Shown here: positions 56,867 through 64,000 of the stretch, piece by piece | Numbering within the stretch: the stretch's first letter is position 1 | Layout: every line of letters starts with the position of its first letter | Translations under genes and position numbers: made by a program | The notes under the pieces: model-generated | Database searches by the model: none | What the model was told of the DNA's origin: nothing | Seen by the model: the letters and a program-made list of their open reading frames with translations, nothing else | DNA from: Mesorhizobium_B sp035998495 | Lineage (GTDB): Bacteria > Pseudomonadota > Alphaproteobacteria > Rhizobiales > Rhizobiaceae | Direction: 5' to 3' | Assembly: GCA_035998495.1 (NCBI GenBank) | Contig: DASYHP010000099.1 | Span: 1-64,000 of the forward strand | DNA: 64,000 nt

Positions 56867-57600
56867 CGGTAGGTGACCCAGCGCTCGTGCTTGGCCTGGT
56901 AGATCATTCCGGTCCGGGTGAGTTCAGGGCTCGCCATGCCGAGGAACCGGGCGGCGATCTCCGACGGGTGCGGCAAGGTCTCGGGGTTCTCGCCGGGAAC
57001 GGCCTGGGCGCGCATGGCCGTGCGGGTCGCGCCGGGATCGGCGGCGTTCACGCGGAGCGGCAGGCTCTTCGTCTCGTCCGCCCAGGAGCGCACCAACGCC
57101 TCCACCGCCGCCTTGGACGCGGCATAGGGTGCCCAGAAGGCGCGGGCGGAGTGGGCGGCGTTGGATGAGACGACCACGGCACGCCCGGCGTCCGAGCGGC
57201 GCAGCAGCGGATCGACCGAGCGGATCAAGCGCCATGTGGCGGTGACGTTCACCGTCATCACGCGCTCGAACACCTTCGCCTCGACATGCCCGATCGGCGC
57301 GATGACGCCGAGGATCGCGGCATTGGCGTAGAGGATGTCGAGCTTGCCCCAGCGCTCGTTGATGACGCCGCCGAGCCGGTCGATGCCGGGCATGTCGGCC
57401 AAGTCGAGCGGCACCAGCGTCGACTGACCGCCCGCCGACTTGATCTCGTCATCGAGCTCCTCAAGCCCGCCCACCGTGCGAGCCACAGCGATCACATGCG
57501 CGCCGGCTGCCGCGAGATGCTTGGCGAGAAAGTAGCCGATGCCGCGCGACGCGCCGGTGACGAGAGCCAAGCGGCCGGAGAGGTCGAAGGGAGGGGTCAT
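56854..57600 (-). CDS. SDR family oxidoreductase (canonical)
   Basis: The 248-residue classical SDR has the cofactor motif TGASRGIG (residues 16-23), NAA (YANAAIL), catalytic Ser in VSSNAA and YAASK. The conserved Asn-Ala-Asp-Pro-Gly block (NAADPGATRTAMRAQA) follows. The substrate is not predictable. In contrast to the SDR-like gene at 23989, every catalytic residue is present. The gene has GGGAGGGG before its ATG. Confidence 0.9.
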   Translation of the reverse strand: MTPPFDLSGRLALVTGASRGIGYFLAKHLAAAGAHVIAVARTVGGLEELDDEIKSAGGQSTLVPLDLADMPGIDRLGGVINERWGKLDILYANAAILGVIAPIGHVEAKVFERVMTVNVTATWRLIRSVDPLLRRSDAGRAVVVSSNAAHSARAFWAPYAASKAAVEALVRSWADETKSLPLRVNAADPGATRTAMRAQAVPGENPETLPHPSEIAARFLGMASPELTRTGMIYQAKHERWVTYRHPE

Positions 57601-57634
57601 GGTCGCCTGTTTCCGTGCGTCGGTCGCATCTGTC

Positions 57635-57790
57635 ACCCCCCTCTGCCCTGCCGGGCATCTCTCCCACAAGGGGGGAGATTAGATGTGGCAAGCACCACAC
57701 CTATTCTGCGACGCTGGTGACGAGCGAAGGCCGAGCGGCCGGCTGATCTCCCCCCTTGTGGGAGAGATGCCCAACAGGGCAGAAGGGGGC
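57635..57790. repeat. RIME-like palindromic element
   Basis: Two arms of about 45 bases (57635-57679 and 57746-57790) are inverted copies with few differences, separated by 66 bases. Their cores, CTGCCCTGCCGGGCATCTC and CTCCCACAAGGGGGGAGAT, match the Rhizobium-specific intergenic mosaic elements common in Hyphomicrobiales. It fills most of the gap between the SDR and SugE genes. Confidence 0.8.
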
Positions 57791-57825
57791 GTGAAGAAGC
57801 GCAGTTCCTGCTGCTTCGAAGTGGG

Positions 57826-58152
57826 GTGGACGCGATAGCCTGGATCATCCTCATTCTCGCCGGCCTGTTCGAGGTCGGCTGGGCTGTGGGCCTGAAATAC
57901 ACCGAAGGCTTCACGCGGCTGTGGCCCAGCGTGGCGACGATCGCGGCCATGGTGGTCAGCCTGGGTCTGCTTGGCTTAGCCCTGCGGAGCCTGCCGCTCG
58001 GCACGGCCTATGCGATCTGGACGGGCGTCGGCACCGTGGGAACGGTGATCCTCGGCATTTTCCTGTTCGGCGAATCGGCCGATTTCGCGCGGCTGGCGAG
58101 CATCGGCCTGATCGTGGCCGGCATTGTGTCGCTGAAGCTCATCACGCCGTGA
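57826..58152 (+). CDS. sugE: SMR-family exporter, SugE/Gdx type
   Basis: The 108-residue protein has four helices and the Gdx/SugE signature AGLFEVGWAVGLKYTEGFTR. Gdx proteins export guanidinium, while relatives export quaternary ammonium compounds. The start is a GTG shortly after the RIME-like element. I looked upstream for a guanidine riboswitch and found none. Confidence 0.88.
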   Translation: MDAIAWIILILAGLFEVGWAVGLKYTEGFTRLWPSVATIAAMVVSLGLLGLALRSLPLGTAYAIWTGVGTVGTVILGIFLFGESADFARLASIGLIVAGIVSLKLITP

Positions 58153-58156
58153 AACC

Positions 58157-58417
58157 TTAGGCCTCGGCATCCAAGAACGAGCTTCGGACGAACCCGACGA
58201 GCTCTGTCGCCCCCTTGCGTTCCAGCGGAACAAAGATAGTCGCATCGCCACCCCTGGTCTTCAGGACCAGGTAGTCAGGTCCGCCCTTTCGTGGTCGCCT
58301 GACCTGACAGTGCAGGAGATCGGTGCCGAATGGGGTTTCTATCTCCTTCTCGGCGACCACCTTGTCCAGCAACAGTCCGGCAACCAACTTCCTTGTCGCT
58401 TTGAACGGGCCCCACAT
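58157..58417 (-). CDS. Small hypothetical protein (86 aa)
   Basis: I do not recognise this protein. It is a small basic, probably beta-rich protein (TPFGTDLLHCQVRRPRKGGPDYLVLKTRGGDATIFVPLE) without signal or membrane segment. The ATG at 58417 has GGAG seven bases upstream; a TTG 24 bases earlier is also in frame. It lies downstream of purF with a 33-base gap, and its GC content is somewhat lower than that of its neighbours. Confidence 0.5.
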   Translation of the reverse strand: MWGPFKATRKLVAGLLLDKVVAEKEIETPFGTDLLHCQVRRPRKGGPDYLVLKTRGGDATIFVPLERKGATELVGFVRSSFLDAEA

Positions 58418-58450
58418 TCGGAAGCTCCAAGACTTCGCCAAGCACTGTCG

Positions 58451-59914
58451 CTAACTTCCCGCTGCGAGCAGGCTCAGCGTCCGCACATTGTCCGTGGCGT
58501 CGTGGTCGGCAAGCCGCGTGGGATACTCGCCCGTGAAGCAGGCGTCACAGAACTGGGGCTGGTCCGAGTTCCGGCCGGGCTCCCCCACCGCCCGGTAGAG
58601 GCCATCGAGCGACACGAAGGCCAAGCTGTCCACGCGCAAGAACTCGCTCATCTCCTCGACCGACATGCGGGAGGCGAGCAGCTTGGCCTTTTCCGGCGTG
58701 TCCACGCCGTAGAAGCAGGACGCGCGGGTGGGCGGGGAGGCGATCCGCATGTGGATCTCGCGCGCGCCGGCGTCGCGCACCATCTGCACGATCTTCTGGC
58801 TCGTCGTGCCGCGCACGATTGAGTCGTCCACCAGCACGACGCGCCTGCCCTCCATGATGCGGCGATTGGCGTTGTGCTTGAGCTTCACGCCCATGTGGCG
58901 GATCGAGTCGCCGGGCTGGATGAAGGTGCGGCCGACATAGTGATTGCGGATGATGCCGAGCTCGAAGGGAAGTCCCGCGCCCTGCGCGTAGCCGATGGCC
59001 GCCGGCACGCCCGAATCCGGCACCGGGACCACGATGTCGGCGTCCACCGGGCTTTCATGCGCGAGCTCCACACCGATGCGCTTGCGCGCGTCATAGACGT
59101 TGCGGCCCTCGATCAGGGAGTCGGGACGCGAGAAATAGACATACTCGAACACGCAGAAGCGCGTCTTCACCGGCTCAAAGGGGAAGCGGCTCTCGATGCC
59201 GCGATGGGTGACGATCACCATCTCGCCGGGCTTCACGTCGCGCACGAAGCGCGCGCCGATGATGTCGAGCGCGCAGGTCTCGGAGGCCAGGATGTATGCG
59301 CCATCGAGATCGCCCAGCACCAAGGGGCGGATGCCGAGCGGGTCGCGGCAGCCGATCATCTTCTTGGCCGTCAGCGCCACGAGGCTGTAGGCGCCTTCCA
59401 CCTGCCGCACGGCGTCCGTGAAGCGGGCGACGATGTCGCGCTCCTTGCTGTGCGCGACGAGGTGAAGCAGCGTTTCGGTGTCGGAGGTCGAGGAGAAGAT
59501 CGCGCCTTCCTGCTGAAGACGGCGTTGCACGGTCATGGCGTTGGTGAGATTGCCATTGTGCGCGATGGCGATGCCGCCCTCGGCCAGTTCCGCGAAGAGC
59601 GGCTGGACATTGCGCAGGCCTGCGCCGCCCGTCGTGGCGTAGCGTGTGTGGCCCACGGCGCGCGTGCCCTGGAGCCGGTCGATGACGTCGCGCCTGGTGA
59701 AGGCGTCCGAGATCAGACCGACATGCCGCTCGACATGGAACTGCGAGCCGTCGAACGACACGATGCCTGCCGCCTCCTGGCCGCGATGCTGGAGCGCGTG
59801 CAGCCCGAGCGTGACGATGGCGGCCGCGTCCTGCCGGCCGAAAATGCCGAACACGCCGCACTCGTCATGGAAGTGGTCGTCGGCCTCAGCGGCGACGGGG
59901 AGGACGTCGGACAT
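58451..59914 (-). CDS. purF: Amidophosphoribosyltransferase
   Basis: The 487-residue enzyme makes 5-phosphoribosylamine from PRPP and glutamine, the first step of purine synthesis. A short propeptide precedes the nucleophile Cys in HDECGVFGIFG, so it is processed after translation. The glutaminase domain is followed by the PRPP-binding VVLVDDSIVRGTTS. It is downstream of cvpA in the dnaB-radA-cvpA-purF cluster, an order seen also in other bacteria. Confidence 0.97.
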   Translation of the reverse strand: MSDVLPVAAEADDHFHDECGVFGIFGRQDAAAIVTLGLHALQHRGQEAAGIVSFDGSQFHVERHVGLISDAFTRRDVIDRLQGTRAVGHTRYATTGGAGLRNVQPLFAELAEGGIAIAHNGNLTNAMTVQRRLQQEGAIFSSTSDTETLLHLVAHSKERDIVARFTDAVRQVEGAYSLVALTAKKMIGCRDPLGIRPLVLGDLDGAYILASETCALDIIGARFVRDVKPGEMVIVTHRGIESRFPFEPVKTRFCVFEYVYFSRPDSLIEGRNVYDARKRIGVELAHESPVDADIVVPVPDSGVPAAIGYAQGAGLPFELGIIRNHYVGRTFIQPGDSIRHMGVKLKHNANRRIMEGRRVVLVDDSIVRGTTSQKIVQMVRDAGAREIHMRIASPPTRASCFYGVDTPEKAKLLASRMSVEEMSEFLRVDSLAFVSLDGLYRAVGEPGRNSDQPQFCDACFTGEYPTRLADHDATDNVRTLSLLAAGS

Positions 59915-59971
59915 GGCGCGGCCTCGTTGCGAAAGCCAGAAGATAGGAGCCGCGAACCTCGTCCGCCAGCC

Positions 59972-60598
59972 TCACTCCGCCGGCGGTGCGGGCTCCGGGG
60001 GTGGGGCGGCGTCCGGATCGACCGGCGTCGCATCGGGCGGCACGACGTCGGCCGGTGGGCTTTCGGCCGGCGCTTCCGCGCCGCCCTCGCCGGGGGAGAT
60101 CTGATCGAAGATCGACTGCTGCGGGTCGTCGGGCAGGAAGCCCTCGATCCACTGCCCGACCGACTCCAGGAGCGGACGGGACTTGGCTTCCGTGACCCAG
60201 ACCGGCGGGTTCTCGCCCACGAGCCAGTCGAAGAACAGCAGCGCCACGGCGACCACGATCACGCCGCGCGCGACGCCGTAAAGGAAGCCGAGCGTCCGGT
60301 CGAGCGCGCCCACGCGGCTGTCGATGATGAAGTCGGCGATCTTCATCGTAATCAGTGTGACGACGATGAGCGCCACCACGAACACGACCGCCGCGGCCGC
60401 CACGAGCGCGACTTCCTCGTTGTCGATATAAGGCTGCACATAGGGCAGCACGAAGGGGTAGAAGGTGAAGGCCGCGAAGGCGGCCGCGATCCAGGAGGCG
60501 ATGGAGAGGATTTCGCGCGAGGCGCCGCGCACCATGGCGAGCAGCGCCGACACCAGCGTGAAGCCGATCAGGATTCCGTCGAGCAAGGTGATCGGCAT
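59972..60598 (-). CDS. cvpA: CvpA family membrane protein
   Basis: The 208-residue protein has four membrane helices (FTLVSALLAMVRGASREILSI at the start) and a Pro/Ala/Glu-rich cytoplasmic or periplasmic tail of about 60 residues. CvpA proteins were linked to colicin V production and purine metabolism through their position before purF, and to envelope stress. Here it again lies directly before purF. The gap to radA is 26 bases. Confidence 0.92.
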   Translation of the reverse strand: MPITLLDGILIGFTLVSALLAMVRGASREILSIASWIAAAFAAFTFYPFVLPYVQPYIDNEEVALVAAAAVVFVVALIVVTLITMKIADFIIDSRVGALDRTLGFLYGVARGVIVVAVALLFFDWLVGENPPVWVTEAKSRPLLESVGQWIEGFLPDDPQQSIFDQISPGEGGAEAPAESPPADVVPPDATPVDPDAAPPPEPAPPAE

Positions 60599-60624
60599 GT
60601 CTTGGACTGTTCCCCTCGATCCGG

Positions 60625-62034
60625 TCAGGCCGGCTCGTCTTCGCTGGACTCCCGCCGGAGCCTGGAGCCGGCGATGCGCGTCACCAGATCGGCGAGCATT
60701 TTTGGCTGGAATGCATTGAAGCCGTTTCCCGCCGCTTCCTCGCTTCCGGCCGGCATCACCGCTTGTCCGAAACCGAGTTTTTCGGCTTCTTTGAGGCGCT
60801 GCGGCGCATGCGCGACCGGCCGGACGGCGCCCGACAGGCTGATCTCGCCGAAATAAACGCAATCGGCGGGCAGGGCAAGGCCGGTGAGCGACGACACCAG
60901 CGCCGCGGCCACCGCGAGGTCGGCGGCCGGCTCACCTATGCGGTAGCCGCCCGCGACGTTGAGATAAACGTCGTGGACGCCGAAGCGCACCCCGCAATGG
61001 GCCTCGAGCACGGCGAGGATCATGGCGAGCCGCGCGCCGTCCCAGCCGACCACGGCGCGGCGCGGCGTGCCGAGCGAAGAGGGCGCCACCAGCGCCTGCA
61101 CTTCGACCAGCACGGGCCGCGTGCCCTCCATGCCGGCGAAGACGGCTGCGCCCGGCGCCTTGTCGTGCCGCTCGCCCAGGAACAGTTCGGAGGGGTTCGG
61201 CACCTCGCGCAGACCCTTGTCGGACATCTCGAAGACGCCGATCTCATCGGTCGGGCCGAAGCGGTTCTTCACCGTGCGCAGGATGCGGAAATGATGGCCG
61301 CCTTCGCCTTCGAAATAGAGCACGCCGTCCACCATGTGCTCGACCACGCGGGGGCCGGCGATCTGCCCCTCCTTGGTGACGTGGCCGACCAGCACGATGG
61401 CCGCGCCCGAACCCTTGGCGAAACGGATCATGTTCTGGGCCGAGGCGCGCACCTGGGTGACGGTGCCGGGCGCAGACTCGGCCATGTCGGTCCAGAGCGT
61501 CTGGATCGAGTCGAGAATCACCAGGTCCGGCCGCCTGCCGTCGCCAAGGGTGGCGATGATGTCCTCGACATTGGTTTCGGCGGCGAGCTCGACCGGCGCT
61601 TGGGCGACGCCGAGCCGCTGCGCGCGCAGCCGCACCTGCGCGACAGCCTCCTCGCCCGAGACATAGACGACGCGGTGGCCCTTAGCCGCCAACGCCGCGG
61701 CCGCTTGCATGAGGAGCGTCGACTTGCCGATGCCGGGGTCGCCTCCGACGAGCAGCGCCGAGCCCGGCACGAAGCCGCCGCCCGTGGCGCGGTCGAGCTC
61801 CGTGATGCCGGTGGCGATGCGCGGGGCGTCCTCAATCTCGCCGGAGAGCGAGGCGAGGGCGACCGGCCGGCCTTTTCGCGCCGCGCGCATGGAGGCAGGG
61901 CCCGCGCCGACGCCGCCTGAGGTTCCTTCCTCGACCAGCGTGTTCCACGCGCCGCAGGCGTCGCACTTGCCCGCCCAGCGCTGATGGACCGTGCCGCAGT
62001 TCTGGCAGATGAATTGGATGCGGGGTTTAGCCAC
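60625..62034 (-). CDS. radA: DNA repair protein RadA
   Basis: The 469-residue RecA-like ATPase has an N-terminal zinc finger (FICQNCG, KCDACGAW), Walker A (GGDPGIGKSTL), the RadA-specific KNRFG motif (VKNRFGPTDE) and a C-terminal Lon-like domain. It helps branch migration of recombination intermediates. The start is a GTG at 62034, and the ribosome site lies within the left arm of a RIME-like repeat. It is between dnaB and cvpA in the leftward cluster. Confidence 0.95.
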   Translation of the reverse strand: MAKPRIQFICQNCGTVHQRWAGKCDACGAWNTLVEEGTSGGVGAGPASMRAARKGRPVALASLSGEIEDAPRIATGITELDRATGGGFVPGSALLVGGDPGIGKSTLLMQAAAALAAKGHRVVYVSGEEAVAQVRLRAQRLGVAQAPVELAAETNVEDIIATLGDGRRPDLVILDSIQTLWTDMAESAPGTVTQVRASAQNMIRFAKGSGAAIVLVGHVTKEGQIAGPRVVEHMVDGVLYFEGEGGHHFRILRTVKNRFGPTDEIGVFEMSDKGLREVPNPSELFLGERHDKAPGAAVFAGMEGTRPVLVEVQALVAPSSLGTPRRAVVGWDGARLAMILAVLEAHCGVRFGVHDVYLNVAGGYRIGEPAADLAVAAALVSSLTGLALPADCVYFGEISLSGAVRPVAHAPQRLKEAEKLGFGQAVMPAGSEEAAGNGFNAFQPKMLADLVTRIAGSRLRRESSEDEPA

Positions 62035-62038
62035 GGAA

Positions 62039-62189
62039 CCTCGCCCCCACGAGGGGAGGGTGGCTGCAAAGCGGCCGGGTGGGCTCGGCGGAAGCCGTGC
62101 CCAAAGTGTTCTTTGGGTCGTCGCGCCCTGCGCCTGCAACCCCACCCGGCAGGCCTGCGGCCTGCCACCCTCCCCTCAAGGGGGAGGGG
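62039..62189. repeat. RIME-like palindromic element between dnaB and radA
   Basis: Arms at 62039-62083 and 62140-62189 are imperfect inverted copies sharing GAGGGGAGGGTGGC and CCGGGTGGG, separated by 56 bases. It is a second RIME-like element of a different subtype from that at 57635. Its left arm begins five bases upstream of the radA GTG and supplies its ribosome site region. Confidence 0.75.
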
Positions 62190-62204
62190 TAGGCAGCGCT
62201 CATC

Positions 62205-63695
62205 CTACTCATACCGCTCCGGCAATCTCGCATCCTCCGCCAGGTCGAAGAAGCGCGTGAACTCGCCCTGGAAGCCCAGGCCCACCGTGCCCGTGGGGCC
62301 GTGGCGCTGCTTGGCGATGATGCATTCCGCCTTGCCGCGGGCGTCGTTCATCTCGGTTTCCCATTTGATGTATTCCTCGGTGCCGGGCTTGGGCTCGCGG
62401 TTCTTGAGGTAATATTCCTCGCGATACACGAAGAGCACCACGTCGGCGTCCTGCTCGATCGAGCCCGATTCGCGGAGATCGGAAAGCTGCGGGCGCTTGT
62501 CGTCGCGGTTTTCCACCTGACGAGAGAGCTGCGACAGCGCGATGATGGGCACGGCCAACTCCTTGGCGAGCGCCTTCAATCCGGTGGTGATCTCCGTCAC
62601 CTCCTGCACGCGGTTCTGCGAAGCCTTCGCCGAGGAGCCCTGCATGAGCTGGATGTAGTCGATCACGATGACGTCGAGCCCGCGCTGGCGTTTCAGCCGC
62701 CGCGCCCGCGCTGCGAGCTGGGCGATGGAGATGCCGCCGGTCTGGTCGATGAAGAGCGGGATCTTCTGCATCATCTGCGAGCAGGCGACGAGCTTTTCGA
62801 AATCCGCCTCGGTGATCTCGCCGCGGCGAATCTTCGAGGAGGGGATTTCCGTCTGTTCCGAGATGATGCGGGTGGCCAACTGCTCGGACGACATTTCGAG
62901 GCTGAAGAAGCCGATCACGCCGCCATTCGCCGCCTTGAAGGAGCCGTCGGCCTGCTGCACGGGCTCGTAGGCGTTGGCGATGTTGAAGGCGATGTTGGTG
63001 GCGAGCGAGGTCTTGCCCATGCCGGGACGGCCGGCGAGCACGATCAGGTCGGAGGGCTGGAGCCCGCCCATGCGCCGGTCGAGGTCGCGCAACCCCGTGG
63101 CGATGCCCGACAGGCCGCCGTCGCGCATATAGGCGGCGTTGGCCATGTCGATGGCGATCTTCACGGCATCCGTGAAGCTTTCGAAGCCGCCGTCATAGCG
63201 GCCGGTCTCGGCGAGTTCGAACAGCCGGCGCTCGGCCGTCTCGATCTGGTCCTGCGGCGACGAGTCCACCGGCGCGTCATAGGCGACGTTGACCATCTCC
63301 TCGCCCACCGTGATGAGCGCCCGGCGCGTGGCGAGGTCGTAGATGGCGCGCCCATAATCGGCGGCGTTGATGACGGTGACGGCCTCGGCCGCGAGCCGCG
63401 CCATGTATTGCGCGAAGGTGAGGTCGCCCACCTTCTCGTCGGCGGGAAGAAAGGTCTTCATGGTCACGGGATTGGCGACCTTGCCCATCCGGATCAGCTC
63501 GCCCGCGACCTCGTAGATCCTGCGGTGCAAAGGCTCGAAGAAGTGATTCGGCTTCAGGAAATCCGAGACGCGGTAGAAGGCATCGTTGTTGACGAGGACC
63601 GCGCCGAGCAGCGCCTGCTCGGCCTCCATGTTGTTGGGCGCCTCGCGATAGAGCGGGGTTTCCACAAGGCCTAGTTTTCGAGCCGCTTCCGCCAT
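62205..63695 (-). CDS. dnaB: Replicative DNA helicase
   Basis: The 496-residue hexameric helicase unwinds DNA at the replication fork. It has the N-terminal helical domain (PLYREAPNNMEAEQALLGAVL), Walker A (GRPGMGKTSLATN) and DnaB blocks YIQLMQGSS and SQLSRQVENRDDKRP. It is first in the leftward dnaB-radA-cvpA-purF cluster. A leader of about 175 bases separates it from a candidate promoter. Confidence 0.97.
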   Translation of the reverse strand: MAEAARKLGLVETPLYREAPNNMEAEQALLGAVLVNNDAFYRVSDFLKPNHFFEPLHRRIYEVAGELIRMGKVANPVTMKTFLPADEKVGDLTFAQYMARLAAEAVTVINAADYGRAIYDLATRRALITVGEEMVNVAYDAPVDSSPQDQIETAERRLFELAETGRYDGGFESFTDAVKIAIDMANAAYMRDGGLSGIATGLRDLDRRMGGLQPSDLIVLAGRPGMGKTSLATNIAFNIANAYEPVQQADGSFKAANGGVIGFFSLEMSSEQLATRIISEQTEIPSSKIRRGEITEADFEKLVACSQMMQKIPLFIDQTGGISIAQLAARARRLKRQRGLDVIVIDYIQLMQGSSAKASQNRVQEVTEITTGLKALAKELAVPIIALSQLSRQVENRDDKRPQLSDLRESGSIEQDADVVLFVYREEYYLKNREPKPGTEEYIKWETEMNDARGKAECIIAKQRHGPTGTVGLGFQGEFTRFFDLAEDARLPERYE

Positions 63696-63870
63696 GGTCT
63701 GCTTTCGTCCCTTCGCCCTTCGCTGGCCGCGTCTCGCCGCGCCTGACCAGCGAAGCCTATCTACCGGCGGCTGGCTAACGAGCCCTTGCCGACCGCTGGT
63801 TCACGAGATTCCCGCTGTTCACAGTGCGCCGCGGGAGCCGGCTTGCGAGCATGCGAGAATCATGATGAGG

Positions 63871-63900
63871 CCTATACCAGAACGCAGAACAAAACAAGAA
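63871..63900 (-). promoter_or_regulatory. Candidate leftward promoter upstream of dnaB
   Basis: Read leftwards, TTCTTG (63900-63895) and TATAGG (63876-63871) are 18 bases apart. It is the only plausible promoter I find before dnaB. The -35 and spacer overlap the LexA-type box, so repression by LexA would be possible. Confidence 0.3.
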
Positions 63901-63901
63901 C
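63887..63901. promoter_or_regulatory. LexA (SOS) box, alphaproteobacterial type
   Basis: GAACAAAACAAGAAC is an exact GAAC-N7-GAAC direct repeat, the reverse complement of the GTTC-N7-GTTC box bound by LexA in rhizobia and Rhodobacter. A further GAAC lies three bases to the left (63880-63883). The regulated gene could be dnaB on the left or an unseen gene to the right of the window. Confidence 0.55.
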
Positions 63902-63915
63902 TAAGGTGTTCCGCA

Positions 63916-64000
63916 CACGCCCTCTCTCGTGTCTGGCCATTGCCCCGGAGCATCCCTCTCATTGAGGAGCATCGGGAAGCCGGCGCATGGCGCTTGCCTT
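63916..64000 (-). repeat. Right copy of 85-bp long-range inverted repeat
   Basis: The last 85 bases of the window match 172-256 in inverted orientation with 84 of 85 identities. The copy continues to the window edge, so its full length is not visible. Similarity ends at 63916 on the inner side. Confidence 0.9.

Larger units (their letters stand above)
63696..64000. other. Intergenic region upstream of dnaB
   Basis: I see no gene in these 305 bases. The stretch holds a candidate leftward promoter (63871-63900), a LexA-type box (63887-63901) and the right copy of the long inverted repeat (63916-64000). It is less GC-rich than the flanking genes. Confidence 0.55.

Noticed and set aside
57690..57826. 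Possible guanidine riboswitch before sugE
   Set aside because: I found no paired ACGR-loop hairpins or ykkC-type core; the space is filled by the RIME-like repeat.

Overview
The window is a gene-dense, high-GC (roughly 65%) stretch of chromosome from an alphaproteobacterium, most likely of the Hyphomicrobiales (Rhizobiales). The pointers are a class II DAHP synthase, TIGR02301- and TIGR03808-type proteins, a Rhizobium-type thermolabile asparaginase, RIME-like palindromic repeats, a GTTC-N7-GTTC LexA-type box, and many overlapping ATGA/TGATG gene junctions. Nearly everything is housekeeping or conserved accessory metabolism. I see no rRNA, tRNA, CRISPR array, prophage or intact transposon.

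Layout. 0.3-4.3 kb: DUF3750 protein, asparaginase, a Tat-exported beta-helix protein, a Gre-like factor and a small orphan. 4.4-8 kb: methylmalonyl-CoA mutase large and small subunits. 8-13.3 kb: HerA-like ATPase, Tat/lipobox L,D-transpeptidase, type II haloacid dehalogenase, branched-chain aminotransferase, superoxide dismutase. 13.4-18 kb: two c-type cytochromes, SET-domain protein, DAHP synthase, diguanylate cyclase. 18.2-21.6 kb: GFA protein, diacylglycerol kinase, MFS transporter and a glutamyl-tRNA synthetase in one direction. 21.6-27 kb: malic enzyme, an SDR with a degenerate active site, an MFS transporter and a dipeptide epimerase. 27.1-32.1 kb: a complete MCE/Mla-type lipid transport operon whose MCE subunit carries ten tandem 30-residue repeats. 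32.2-38.3 kb: MerR regulator, ICMT-like methyltransferase, DUF1624 acyltransferase, MFS transporter, a GNAT/RimK-like ATP-grasp pair and an HD hydrolase. 38.3-42.9 kb: YgfZ, a dihydroorotase-like protein, several small conserved proteins, a Nudix hydrolase and an unlisted 51-residue gene.

43.2-47.8 kb: a tightly overlapping operon cysS, GFA, proline iminopeptidase, cimA; cysS has a low-GC patch. 47.9-53 kb: RarD-type permease, LOG protein and a 1,138-residue LysM protein that is mostly disordered. 53-58.4 kb: an ArsR/Atm1 exporter pair, psd-pssA (phosphatidylethanolamine synthesis), an SDR, a RIME element and a Gdx/SugE exporter. 58.4-63.7 kb: the leftward cluster dnaB, radA, cvpA, purF.

The most notable observations are a near-perfect 85-bp inverted repeat at the two ends of the window (84/85 identical, 63.6 kb apart), the 10 x 30-residue repeats in the MCE protein, the GNAT/ATP-grasp amidoligase pair, the mosaic cysS, and a 13-bp-arm palindrome sitting over the arsR start codon. 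None of these proves a new system; the ATP-grasp pair and the MCE repeat protein are the best candidates for undescribed biology.
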